Source: Acestrorhynchus altus (taxonomy: Eukaryota; Chordata; Actinopteri; Characiformes; Acestrorhynchidae). From it: a stretch of DNA of 64,000 nt. A model generated the notes under the pieces. The model made no database searches and had not been told where the DNA came from. It saw nothing but the letters and a program-made list of their open reading frames with translations. A program made the translations under genes and the position numbers. Location of the stretch: positions 22,202,213-22,266,212 of the forward strand of contig CM067507.1 of assembly GCA_034509495.1 (NCBI GenBank), read 5' to 3'. Positions 34,781 to 46,191 of this stretch are shown here, in pieces. Position 1 is the first letter of the stretch. Every line of letters starts with the position of its first letter.

Positions 34781-36599
34781 TTACCTCTATCCTGTATCAG
34801 CAATTATTTCCTTTTCTAATTTTCATTTTTATTTTTTTTATATACTGTATGTTTAATTTGACTGCTTTATAATTATTCATTTTATTATATTTTATTTCTT
34901 AATAATTTTAAGTGCCTTCTTGCTTTTATTGATTCAGTGTATTTTTATCTTATCTCTGTTTATTTGGAACATCCCAAATAAAGGCCTATTGTATGGCCTA
35001 CTCCCAAATAAAGGCCCCTTCATTACAGAATAGTACACATAAACTGCCTTGGTCATACATCTTCAAGAGGTCTTTTCAAGCCCCAGCCACAACATTTTAA
35101 CCATAATGGAGGTGTCCCTAGTGTTGTGTGTGTTTATTTTTATGTTGTTGTTTTTGTTTGTTTGTTTGTGTTAAAAACGGGCAACCTAATTATGTGTCAG
35201 TTGTGTTTTGAGCATCCTTTTTAAAGTTGCCAAAACAATGCACAGCATAACTTTTAAAACAATAACTAAAATGTTGTGTACATAATTACAAAATTAGAGT
35301 TAGAGTTTGGCTTTCTTAGGTCTTGCCCTGCAAAATGGGACTGGACGATGGAGAGAAGGTGTGTTGTTAATCTGGAAGAGGCCTGTAGCCTGTGTGCTAG
35401 TGTTGCAGTAGTGATGTTAGTTGAGGCCAAATTATGTATTGCTGTTTGAGTAGTGCCTTTCTGTAAAATGAGTCCATTCCTCCTGTCTATTGTTATTCAC
35501 AGTTTCTTCCTTCATGTAAAATAAAAGATCTAATGTCTTAATAAACAACACTGAGATAATCACAATATGTATCAAACATTTAACACAAAAAATCAAGATA
35601 TTAAAAATGGTAATAGTAATTGGTAGTAATAATTATAATATATAATTATATATATAATTATTGCTCACCAAGTACACACACACACACACACACACAAATT
35701 ATTAAATAACAAATTAATATATATTGAGAAATAAACAGTAACTATAAATTGTAACAACCAAAAAAACAAGATGACTGCATTTTCTTGTGGTCATCTAAGT
35801 TCCTAAGTTTAAAATTTATGTGCAAAGTGTAGCAAAACAGCAGAGCAATGGATTCTCTCAGATGTCATTAAGATTTTATTTTTCAGTCTGAAAAGAGAGA
35901 ACATCCTCTCCCCTCTGAGGAAGGAAAAGGTATAATCACTTATGTGAGGTTTCCTACAAGGCCTTCAAAGTTTCAGTGTCAGCCACCAACTGTCCTCTCT
36001 TATTTTCCACAACTTATTCCCGCCCTCATGGTCCCTCTCCTTCCCTTACATGTCTTCTCCTTTCTTCCCCACTTTACTCGCCTCTTCTTTTGATTCTTTT
36101 TCTCTCTCCACCTTTCTGTTTGGGCAGTAGGAGTGGTACTCAGCTGTGCGTAATCTGGTCACGGCCCATTAGATTTGTATGGAGCAGGTTTCAACTAATC
36201 TGTTACGCCCCGCAGGGTTTGGGTGGACCTAGCTGAAGTGTAATTTGGGATTATGTCTGTAGCATCCATGTGTCAGGATTCAGCAGGCAATCAGCATTTT
36301 TTTTTTGTCAGTTCCTCTTTTCATAGTTCTAGCCTCAAGTGACTTTCAGCTGTTGGTTTTCTTCACAGTGGAGAAATGTGTCTTTCTTCTTACTTGGTGT
36401 CTTTTTGTTCTTCTTGAAACTAAGATCACTGCAGCATCGAAACATCTCAACACGATTTCACTTGGGTCAGCTTTTTGTTTCTTTTCATTTCTCCTTTTTT
36501 AAGAAGATAGAGCTTGGGGTTTCCTCACATCGCATTGTAACACATTGTGTGATTGTATTTCCTTGACTGCATCAGTCTTCAAGATTCTGTTTTTTTACA
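34781..36599. other. Intergenic DNA, no gene
   Basis: AT-rich, with a (CA)n run at 35674-35697. The block 36120-36240 (CTCAGCTGTGCGTAATCTGG, TTACGCCCCGCAGGG) is GC-richer and non-repetitive, but no coding frame is convincing. Confidence 0.45.
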
Positions 36600-37030
36600 C
36601 AACATCTAAAAAGCATGTGGAGGCTTTCAAAAGAGGATGATTTGGCATAAAATTCTCTGTTTCCCCTTGCCACCTCAGTCAGCGGAGCAATAAAAAGAGG
36701 AATTAGGTCTGTAGAGCTTTTGCATTTGCTTTTGTGAAAATAATATATTTGCTCTGAATTGAGGCACACAATGAATATCTGATTTACCCATTATTTTCAA
36801 GGACAGGCCTATCTCAGACTACACAGCAGTGTCCCTTTAGGTCTTCATTAAAACTGCTGATTGATAAAGAGGAATGGGCTGCAAGATGAAGGGAATAATA
36901 AGGGACAAAGCTTACCTCCCATCTCTAGATCATTTCTGCTCCCCACAAGCCATGATAATTAGCCAATTAATGATATCCGGCATATAGGTTCGTTATCTAA
37001 CCTCCATCCCCTCTCGCCCAGGTGGGAAGA
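36600..37030. promoter_or_regulatory. Candidate conserved non-coding element
   Basis: Non-repetitive, with paired homeobox-type sites ATAATTAGCCAATTAATGAT (36955-36974), CATTAAAACTGCTGATTGAT, and GAGCAATAAAAAG. It lies about 4 kb beyond the grik2 stop on the desert side. A regulatory role is inferred from motifs alone. Confidence 0.35.
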
Positions 37031-37107
37031 TTAGGGGCCAACTAAGCAGAGCACTTTGTTTGAAGATGTCAATCTGATAATGGAATTGCAGAGAATAGGC
37101 TGAAGGA

Positions 37108-37108
<1 letters not shown>

Positions 37109-37201
<93 letters not shown>
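37109..37201. repeat. (CA)n microsatellite, about 46 units
   Basis: Perfect CA run, one of the longest in the window. Confidence 0.97.
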
Positions 37202-37203
<2 letters not shown>

Positions 37204-38335
37204 TCTGGCAAAAACACTATGGGCTAGATTTTAATGATTTGCACAATGCTGGCATTAGCCTTGAGGATCCACAAACCTGATAAGAATGATTTCTCTACAG
37301 AATACATTTTCTGACTGGAGGAAAAATGCTAAATAAATAAATACAATAATGAACTGGTGGTTTTGAGATAGACAGAATGTCAAGTCAGACTAAGATATGT
37401 TTAGAAAAATTGAAAAAAAAAATAGATCTATTAAATATCTATCTAATGAAATAATCTCAATGTCTTCTGTAAATGAATCTGAGTTTAATGTTTGTAATTA
37501 AGAATTTAATCAGTGTTTAAACAAATATTGCAAATCTCTGGGAGATTTGAATGTAATTAGGTTAGTTAGCAATTATTTCAAATGAGTTTAGTTCATTATC
37601 TCTAGATTTAAAGCATGTCCTGCCCGTTTTAATATTATATTATCATCTACCAGATTAAATGGCACACAGATATGGTTCAGGGGTTAGGATAAGGTCATGC
37701 CACAATTTTAAATAAATGATAGAAATGTCAGAGGTCAGACATCATTAGAGATTATCATCTCTAACTAGAGATCATTTTGCTGCAATAAATAACAGTCACA
37801 CTTTCTTTTTAAACAATCTATTAATGGATATTTTAGTTTCATTGTACAATATTCCATGGAAAGTTCAATAAAATGGATTTATATTTATATTAGTATATTT
37901 TTAGTATTAGTATATTCTAAAACCATCACATTAATCACAATAAGTTAAGATGCTAGTAGTTTCTGTATTTTTGGGTGTGAGGGATACGAGAATAAAAGTT
38001 ATCATCCATTTTTCAGCAAAAATAAAATGTAATCTCTCTTGTGAACTCAACGTTAGTGATGCTGTGTATACATCGCTAAATAACACCTCTAATCCATCAG
38101 GAAGAAGTTAATGTCAAAAATGGTCAAATAATTATGTAAAAAATGCATTTGTTTCCAGATTGTGTCAACGTGTTCATTTTGACAGCACTAGTGACAATCC
38201 AATAAAATCCTAAAAAGGTCTTTAAGACCCTGCCAGGAACCTTTTTCATCAGTCAACCTTTATGGTTGAAGTGTCCTTGAGCAGAACACCTAATTTGAGT
38301 GTCCACCACTCTGGTGTGTGCATTCTCACGTTGAA
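37202..38335. other. Intergenic DNA, nothing recognised
   Basis: AT-rich; no gene. Confidence 0.45.
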
Positions 38336-38339
38336 AGTT

Positions 38340-38490
38340 TTGGTGTTTGGTACTCTGCAATGGACTGGCACCCTATATAGGGAGGGTAAGAAAGTAAGAG
38401 TTTCTGGTGTGTGCCCTATGATTCCCGGTAGTCTCAGGAGGCCTTGACCAGGATGCAGTGGATATGAAGATGAATGAATTAAGGAATGTG
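38340..38490 (-). mobile_element. Fragment of SINE/LINE 3' module
   Basis: CTCTGCAATGGACTGGCACC, GTGTGCCCTATGATTCCCGG, GACCAGGATGCAGTGGATAT and GAAGATGAATGAAT follow the same order as at 20788 and 55980. Confidence 0.6.
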
Positions 38491-39207
38491 CTAAGGTTAT
38501 GTCAACACCACCCAGGTGTGTATATTCTCAGTTTTTCAATTTGCAAGTGTGTGTGTGTGTTCCACAAATGGGTTGAACGTAGCAGTTGATATTGATCAGT
38601 TTCATGTTGTTTAACTGGTATTGTATTGCGACACATAATACTGTATAAAGTAAATGAAGAAATCAATTAAAAAAATGATAGAGTCTACGAGAAGTATGTT
38701 GAAGTTTTTAATGATTTTCTTTAAACTTGTGCATCAAATTCAGACAGTAAATTGTGTGCACAATTGGTTTTGTTTTCACAACATGGTCAAAATTAGTTTA
38801 GCATCTTTAAATTCTTTAAATACATCTTATCCATCTTAAACCATTTACACACAGGTTTTCTGCACTGAGTACTAGCAGTCTATTTGAAATCAGGAGTGTA
38901 CAATGAGAAGCAACAGTGGTTGTCCTCATTGTTTATCTTTTTGTATGTATATGTATATACGCATTTTGTATCATCAGTATTAGTGTTACTATCATTTACC
39001 CCAAGTAAAAATATCTTTCTTTAAATATGATTCATTTACATGATAAAAATAGGATCTGTCCAAAATGCGTGTATCACTTCAACACTGCCTGGCATGCTCA
39101 GCACTCTTTACTTTGTGTGGACCTAAAAGGCATCCCCTGTCCATGGAGGCCATGTTTCATGGACACTGGCTCTGTGTCCTCCTCACAGAGGCCAGGTGAT
39201 ATGGTCC

Positions 39208-39210
<3 letters not shown>
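38491..39210. other. Intergenic DNA, nothing recognised
   Basis: No gene. Could lie within or beyond the grik2 3' untranslated region, whose end is not known. Confidence 0.4.
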
Positions 39211-39279
<69 letters not shown>

Positions 39280-39287
39280 TGTGTGTA
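39211..39287. repeat. (GT)n microsatellite, about 37 units
   Basis: Perfect GT run with one CTGT variant at the right end. Confidence 0.97.
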
Positions 39288-40789
39288 ATCTAATGAGGCT
39301 GGTCCATGTAGACACACAGTGGTCCCAGGGCCCGCACAACTTTTACACTCTGGATTGGAGAATCCGCAAGGCAATCCATCCACCAGAAGAAGAGAAAGAT
39401 GCCCATGGTCAACCTTGTGTTGATAAAAATTATTACAAAATTTGGATTTTTTTCTCCATACGTACCACTTTTTTATATAAATTTTGCATTTGCACAAGTT
39501 TGTGGGAGAGTCCTGTTTGAAATAAACTACAAAAGTACAAAACAAGAAACTCGACATTGAAATGAACTAGATTGTGTGTGTAAAAAGAAATATGCACAGA
39601 GTTTAATTAATATGCATGTTCAGCTATGGTGTATCAGTCCATTAAAATATTTAAAAATAAAAATAAATAAATAAAAGAATAAATACTTGAATAAATATAG
39701 CATGAGAGCTGTGAGTTTTTCGTTTTTGAGTTACCAATGCGAACCGAGACCTTGCAGTGGTGCAAAAGAGCATCCCAAGATTCTTCAGGGGCCAATACAG
39801 GCATCGCCTTTGTTTTAATGATATTGTATTACTTGCAGTGTGCATCTGAGACAAAAACTGAGACAGGTAAGCATGATATACCTTCTTTACTCCACACACA
39901 TTTTACAAATGATTTGTGTATTTTATTTTCATTGGAGGAAAACCTGCTACTTTCCTACTTTCTTCCTACTTTGTGTTATGGATGGTAGTGATTTGAAATG
40001 CAAGCAAATTAAGTAATTTATTGCCTGGATGCATGATTCATATCCAACTCTGATTTCAGCTTGGCTTGAAATCAGAGTAAGAACTGCCTTTACTACAGAG
40101 TGGCTTTGTCATGACTCAAATCCTATTTCACTCCTCAAACAAACTGGGTTTGGTTGTTTGACTGGGGACTGTGTAATTAATATTTAATCATGAATGCTTT
40201 TCAGCACAAATATACACTTTAAAAAAGATATACTATTTCCTATCCATGTCATCATACAGAATCTTCTCTTCTTCTTGTATATTTGTCTGCTGATGAGCCT
40301 TTAGGTCTCTTTTTATGACTCAACTATTCTCTGGTGTGGCCTCTAGATAGAAAAATGATTGAGCTGCCGAAAAGAGATTGGCAGAGTCACAAATCTAAAC
40401 TAATGTGAACATAATGAAGGACAGTCCAACTTCAGCCAATATTAACACGTAAGTTACAAACCTACTCTCTGTATGTCTCTGGATTTTCCTTCAGACATTA
40501 TCCTGAACACCAGTACTAATCAGTCCATGCCCTGTGCAGGAGTGATGAGGTAACTTGCTTTGAATTTAGCCCAGAATCAAGGTTATTTTGCAGGAAATAT
40601 TGTCTCAGTTTCTTTTTATCTGTGATAACTAATTATTTGTGAAACAACGATGACATTTAACACTCTGAGCAAATCACCATCCTAACCTCCCACCCTCCCA
40701 TGTAGAAATGTAGCTATCAATTCTTCCCTACCACTCTTCTTTTACTTCCCCCCTCCTCCGGCACAAGAAAGAGAGAACAAGTGTCAACT
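39288..40789 (-). other. Probable grik2 3' untranslated / downstream region
   Basis: Follows the grik2 stop on the minus strand. A minus-strand AATAAA can be read at 40022-40017, but other AT-rich hexamers exist and no cleavage site can be chosen. A perfect 12-bp hairpin lies at 40047-40078. No other gene is seen. Confidence 0.4.
40047..40078 (-). repeat. Perfect 12-bp hairpin downstream of grik2
   Basis: ACTCTGATTTCA (40047-40058) pairs exactly with TGAAATCAGAGT (40067-40078) around an 8-nt loop. It would lie about 0.7 kb into the grik2 3' untranslated region if the transcript reaches this far. Confidence 0.85.
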
Positions 40790-40956
40790 TTAAGCCATGG
40801 TCTCTTTGCCTGGCAGTCTCCGGTCATTGAAGGTGTGCATGTTGATGACTTCCTCTGTTTTGGACCATGACGGGTGGTTGAGGCTTATAGGTTTGATGCA
40901 AGCGCTGGCACTTGAGGGACACTCGCACTCTCCACCATGGCACTGCAGAAGGACCT
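40790..40956 (-). CDS. grik2: grik2 last coding exon (cytoplasmic tail), frame disturbed
   Basis: The acceptor TTTCTCCTGCCACACAG precedes RSFCSAMVE, which starts the GluK2a tail in mammals (phase 0 from the previous exon). After VE the DNA lacks two bases against the mammalian codons for EELRM. Further on QRLHQTYKPQ (other frame) has one codon more than QRRLKHKPQ, and an extra C sits before AAAACAGAG. The exon frame then reads SASVPQVPALASNL and stops at TAA 40887-40885. In another frame the exact mammalian end KTEEVINMHTFNDRRLP-GKETMA follows, to TAA 40792-40790. Known roles in mammals: palmitoylated Cys (FCS, KCQ), forward-trafficking CQRRLKHKPQ, SUMO site VKTE, and PDZ ligand ETMA. The exon is certainly homologous. 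Whether the frame break is real, a sequencing error, or bypassed by another acceptor is open. Confidence 0.85.
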
Positions 40957-41249
40957 CTGTGTGGCAGGAGAAACAGGCTGACAGGTCATCAGCTCTTTTC
41001 TTCACAGGTTCAACACACATTTCTTCCACTGGCTGGCTTAACCCAACCCCAGACTGGAGAGGAGCACCCATTTCTGCAAGATGATGGAGATGGTATAGAA
41101 GTGAAAGACGGTGGATGGGCGTTGTGTGGGGGGTGTGGGGGGTGGGGGTGGGAGTGGTGGTAGTGGGGGGCTGTAGTTTCATGCAGGGAAGTGACAGATG
41201 CTGGGTTGAAAAGGAGGAGGCACGAGGGAGGAGGGAAACGATGACTCAC

Positions 41250-41324
41250 GTTGCCGGGTCCATCTGATGCACACTCCAGCGCATCATAACTAAAGCGACG
41301 GCGGCAGATTTCACCCTGCCTTTC
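41250..41324 (-). other. Candidate grik2 cassette exon (75 nt, 25 codons)
   Basis: On the minus strand, acceptor CCCCTGGCAG precedes GAAAGG at 41324, and donor AAC/GTGAGT follows at 41250. The 75 nt keep frame (phase 0-0), matching both neighbouring exons. They encode ERQGEICRRRFS then YDALECASDGPGN with no stop. The block is much GC-richer than the surrounding intron. It would add a basic RRR and two Cys to the cytoplasmic tail after QLEK. I do not recognise the peptide in known GluK2 isoforms. It may instead be a conserved non-coding element. Confidence 0.35.
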
Positions 41325-43561
41325 CTGCCAGGGGCCGCTGCAGCAGCATGACTTATTGATGCATATTACATTTCCTCAGACTCAAATCCCATAAATAGTT
41401 GCATGGCCACCATTAAACTATGTTGTTTCTCCTCTCTCTCCTCCTCACAAGGTTTTTTCTCCCAAAGACATTGTGGTATTTGGTAAGTGCTGTATTCAAC
41501 AATGAGACACAGAGAAATGTGATTGCTATTCCTACAAATGTCCCTGATACATAATTGATATGGGGCTAAATGTATATTCATGCCTTTCATTCCGTTGTCT
41601 TAGTTGTTCTTATTTTTATTCTTATATGACTTTGGACTCCACCTCATTCAACATTTATGATGGTGAACAAAACAACAGTGGAGCCAAGAGGTAGCTCCCT
41701 AAAATCCAACCCTGATCATTGTATTATATAAATTTAAATATGAATTCAAACAGACATTTTTTTTTATTTTTTTTTTATTATGAATAATCATTTATTTGGT
41801 GTAAATAGTGCTTAGTGTATAGTTGAAGATCTACATAGTAATGACCAAATCCTTATAACAGTGATTGATTAAAGGATCTTAAAACCAATATACTACAAAG
41901 CTTAAGGTTTAACAGGAGTTTCTTTTCCCATCATATCACTGCTGTCCAATGAAAAAATATGTATCTTCATTTTGTTCATTTTAGTTTTTCCTATAACCTA
42001 TAGCTGCTCTAGATTGTGTAAATAGTCTTGGATGAACAGACCAATAGAAATGCTCTAAAATTAATAGTTCTCTTTATTTTTCATTTACTCTATCTGCTAA
42101 AGTTCTCCTTGTGAAGTCACTATTTTGGAGATGCATTTTTCATTTCCGACAGTGACCAATCTGACGTATTTTGACTTATTAATCCAACTCTATCAAGCCA
42201 GTTTCTAATGTGTCATTGCTTATTGCTTTGTACCAAGCATAACATTTTACAACATTTTAACCGGGAGGCACTTCTGTGATCGAGGTGAACATGATGCAGG
42301 TGCCTGGCTGATTAGAATTCCAATCATTCACTTGTTCTACCCATCTACAGCCTTCCTCAGCTGGCCTCCACTACCGCTGCTGATGGGTGCTCATTAACTG
42401 ACTAAACAGCACATGAACATAAGGTTTAATACTAATTTAAACTCCAACATTTACATAAGCTTTGTATTTGACAATAACTCTAAAAAGGACTGTGACAACA
42501 AGCTATTTTGCAATTGGTTTTAAGAATTGTGCACTCTGCATACCTATAAGAGTTACACCTGTATGGCATCTATGCTGCAGATCACTTAAACTGCCTTTCA
42601 GTAATTTTTCTGTGTTTGAATAAGATGAATGCTCTGTTGCTCTTCCTTTGTGCACTCCAGCATATCTCCTGATTGATAGACTATATTTTAGAACAAGAAT
42701 GAAGTGAGGTTGTTATATCAGCCAAGCCTCAGCTCAGTAATGAAAGAGGCTTTTCAGTGCAGCTTTTAGAAGAGACATGTTCATTGATGTCTAAAGAAAG
42801 AACCAATACAAGCATTTTCTGAACAGTAAGGAGTTCGAAAGCACTTGTTGATATACTGTAAAAACGTGATCACAACATTGATGGAGTCAGCAACATAGCC
42901 TCGAATATAATGAAAAGCACCACCAGGCAGGTATGATGCCTCCTGTGTGTATAGCAAATCACAGTACATGAAATATGCATGTTAAAAATCTATGATTGTG
43001 GCAAAAAAAAAGTAAGAAATAGTTGGCAGGTGTAAATGTCCCATGGACTAACAAGCGCCATTGCAATATGAAAGTATCATTAGGAGGTTATGTGAGATGG
43101 ACATTGAGTGAGTCAACAAATGCAACTCATTACACTGGAAAAGAAAGCAACTTCTTTTTTTTTCAGCTCTGGTAATTTTCTATTGTTGCCAAATGATTAA
43201 ATATAATTAAAGAATTCAAAATGTACTGTAAAATATACAATGCACAAACGTATTACTGAATTGATAAAGAAATAAGATTTGGTTGATTCCCAAACTTGTG
43301 AACAGTACAGCATTTGTCTGTGTGTGTATGTGGGCTGGTAAAGAAGTTCTCACATCTTCACACTGCTTGTTGTCCCTGGACTTTCAGGAGAGAGGTTTTC
43401 ATTCTTCAGCAGTTCAGAGTGCAGTGAGTACACACTCAGCGGGAGAAAACGGGTGTGAAGTGGAAAAAGGAGGAGGATGAGAGAGAAAAGCATGGAAGCA
43501 AAAAATGCATGAAAAGAGGAGCAAGAAAAAAATGCCATCATTGTTGTAATACATTTATTTA

Positions 43562-43565
<4 letters not shown>

Positions 43566-43616
<51 letters not shown>
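43566..43616. repeat. (GT)n microsatellite
   Basis: Perfect GT run in the last grik2 intron. Confidence 0.97.
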
Positions 43617-43618
<2 letters not shown>

Positions 43619-43644
43619 TGTTTGTATGCACTTCAGTGCATGCA

Positions 43645-43647
<3 letters not shown>

Positions 43648-43695
<48 letters not shown>
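43648..43695. repeat. (GT)n microsatellite
   Basis: Perfect GT run 31 nt from the previous one; the two may derive from one interrupted array. Confidence 0.97.
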
Positions 43696-43702
<7 letters not shown>

Positions 43703-44464
43703 ACAGACTTCAGCACTGCACAGGTGCACAAATTTCATGGTGGGATGCAAATTAAAATTTCAGTTTTGAAAATAAAATATGAGTAAACACGTGAAATGAT
43801 CAACAAAAGTTATACATTGATCAAAACTTCAATAAACAATATTGATTATTCTGGAAATCACTTGATATTTTCCAAGGTTACAATTGACCAATCCATGCTT
43901 TACACACAAATGTGTTCTTTTATGGAAACTGTTGTTAACTTATACATAATGCTTTTTCCAAGCTTTTCATACCTGAATTATGTTATATTCCAGAGATGGA
44001 GAAAAATAATACATAAATAAAAAATGAAAACTTAAAAACAAGACATAACTTTGTTTAAATATAAACATTTATAAATAAGATTTTCATTTATAACTTTTAC
44101 TATTGATCTTATTATCCTTAAACAGTAAGAGAAACTCATAACATGATGAATAAAAACAGTGCTGGTTAATTTAATTCCCCTTTGATTTATTTTGCTCAGT
44201 CAGCTGGAGGGTGAGGGTGTCTGGTTTTGTTTTCAAGTGCAGTGGGTGGGGCTAAGCTGCTTTTTGATCAGAAATCAATCAATCAGTGTTGTGTGAAAAA
44301 TAATAAACATAAAAAATAAGGAAATTTCTGTTGTCCATTGAGACAGACACTGAAAGGGTCACATTGTTATCATTGATCAGGTATATATTTTTTGGTGGAA
44401 TAAATCTAACATTAGTAATATGTAACTAAGCACAAATTACATTACCATTGTGTTTTTTTGTTTG

Positions 44465-44466
<2 letters not shown>

Positions 44467-44507
<41 letters not shown>
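44467..44507. repeat. (GT)n microsatellite
   Basis: About 20 GT units in the grik2 intron. Confidence 0.97.
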
Positions 44508-44508
<1 letters not shown>

Positions 44509-45409
44509 CTTTTCATTCAAACTAGTTCCAGTTTAGCTACTACAACAGGCCAGTTTATTGTTATATATTTTAAATATAAAATTTAATGTCAGGGAGAAAA
44601 TCTGGTTCAGATCAGGTATCTTAAAATCTGGAACTTGAATCCACTTTCCAGTCCTTGATTTCATAATCCTTGATATGCAATACATATGTCAATTACATTA
44701 ACTGTTCACTTAATTACCAGTGAGAACAAAATCCTGGATTTAAGGTTTAAATAATTAGACTGAGTAGAATTATTGCCAATGATTCCTTATCTGGCCAGAA
44801 AAGGCATTTGGGGGTAGAGCATGGGTAAGTCAAATAAGTCAGCAACATTTACACTTGTAAAGTTGCTGTTCAACTCAGATCTCTTGGAAATATATGTTTC
44901 CTGCCACATATATTATATTATACTATATACTATATACTATATATGACTAATGCATCTCAAACAATTGTGTGACCACAATTTTTTTCAAAAAGTGTCTAAG
45001 TGTTGTAAACTGTCATATTTTATTTAAATTACATGTAGTTTCTTTTACTGTTGATCACTATGGCTTATAGCTCATGAAAAACAGAATCTCAAAATATTAG
45101 AAAAGGTTAATTGAAATTTGAATAGATTACAATATCTACAAAAAAATGACTGAAATATATAATGTTAAATGTAATGAATATAAAATATATGACAAATTAA
45201 CACATTTTATAATTAAATGATCAAAAACCTTTTTCACAGTATTCAATTTTTTTGAGATGCACAAATATATTACATTATGTAGATCACTAAGGTGTGAAAA
45301 GCACAGCATTAACAGAAAGGCTTTGTGTGGACCTGGTCCCTCCTGTTTAACACATTTTTTGCATAATCACTCTCACCATCACTCTCACTCACACATATTT
45401 TCATATTCA

Positions 45410-45910
45410 TCTAAATGCACTCCAGGCTGTGCTGGCAGCTTGTAGCTGCACTGAATGTGGCCTGTTCCATGGCAACAGTAGAGTGTGTTCAAAAGCTACT
45501 AGGTCACAGGGACTATATTCTCCCTCACTACACTACATATCATTTTCTGCAGCCACTACCATGGCTGTATTTTCTAGTTCTTTAATAGCTGATGACTATT
45601 TGTCAGCACTGTCTTCCACCACTGGCTGCCGGCTTCGCATCTTTGTGTAATTGTAACCAAGAACTTGGCTGCACAGCAACGTCTCGCAACAGGATAGCCT
45701 GAAATATCGATATGGTGGCTTTCAGCAAACAAACAAAACCACTCTCAGAGATCGATGGAGGGTGCAGGAGATGGCTCTTAAAGCCAGTCCACCTGCTGAG
45801 AGGGGCTAAGTGGGGGCACACATGTGGGACCCACAACTCGACTGTCACAGGGGAGGTTGAAGCTTTCGCTAAGGTACAACAAGACAAGCTGAGGACACGA
45901 TTGTGTTTTT
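45410..45910. other. GC-richer intronic block, unassigned
   Basis: Composition rises relative to the rest of the intron (AGGCTGTGCTGGCAGCTTG, CACTGGCTGCCGGCTTCG, GTGGGGGCACACATGTGGG). Open frames up to 111 codons on the minus strand show no family resemblance or usable splice structure. It may be repeat-derived or regulatory. Confidence 0.3.
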
Positions 45911-46128
45911 TCATGTTGTTACATGGTTGGCAGGTCATGTGAAGTGGGAGAATATCTGTTAATAGCTGATGTTCAAAATGCAGAAGTCTGTGCTAAACAC
46001 TTGTTTATTATTAATATTTAGTCATGTTCAGTGTAAAGAGGTAAATGAGAGTGTTGAGAGAGGTCATGATTCAAGGATAGAGCCATTATTTCAGGAAGAC
46101 TGCATTTATTTGTATCATAAATATACTA

Positions 46129-46132
<4 letters not shown>

Positions 46133-46184
<52 letters not shown>
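46133..46184. repeat. (TA)n microsatellite
   Basis: Perfect TA run in the grik2 intron. Confidence 0.97.

Positions 46185-46191
<7 letters not shown>

Noticed and set aside
36993..37217. Cys/Val or His/Thr repeat 'proteins' here and at 39211, 43566, 43648 and 58557
   Set aside because: Translations of CA/GT microsatellites.
39027..39293. Open frame leading into a GT repeat
   Set aside because: No recognisable domain; the end is the microsatellite.
43566..43695. Two nearby identical GT blocks, looking like a repeat-spacer array
   Set aside because: Simple microsatellites with a 31-nt interruption; no CRISPR structure, and the genome is a vertebrate one.
45603..45938. 111-codon minus-strand frame in the grik2 intron
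   Set aside because: No domain, no splice sites in suitable phase, unremarkable composition.
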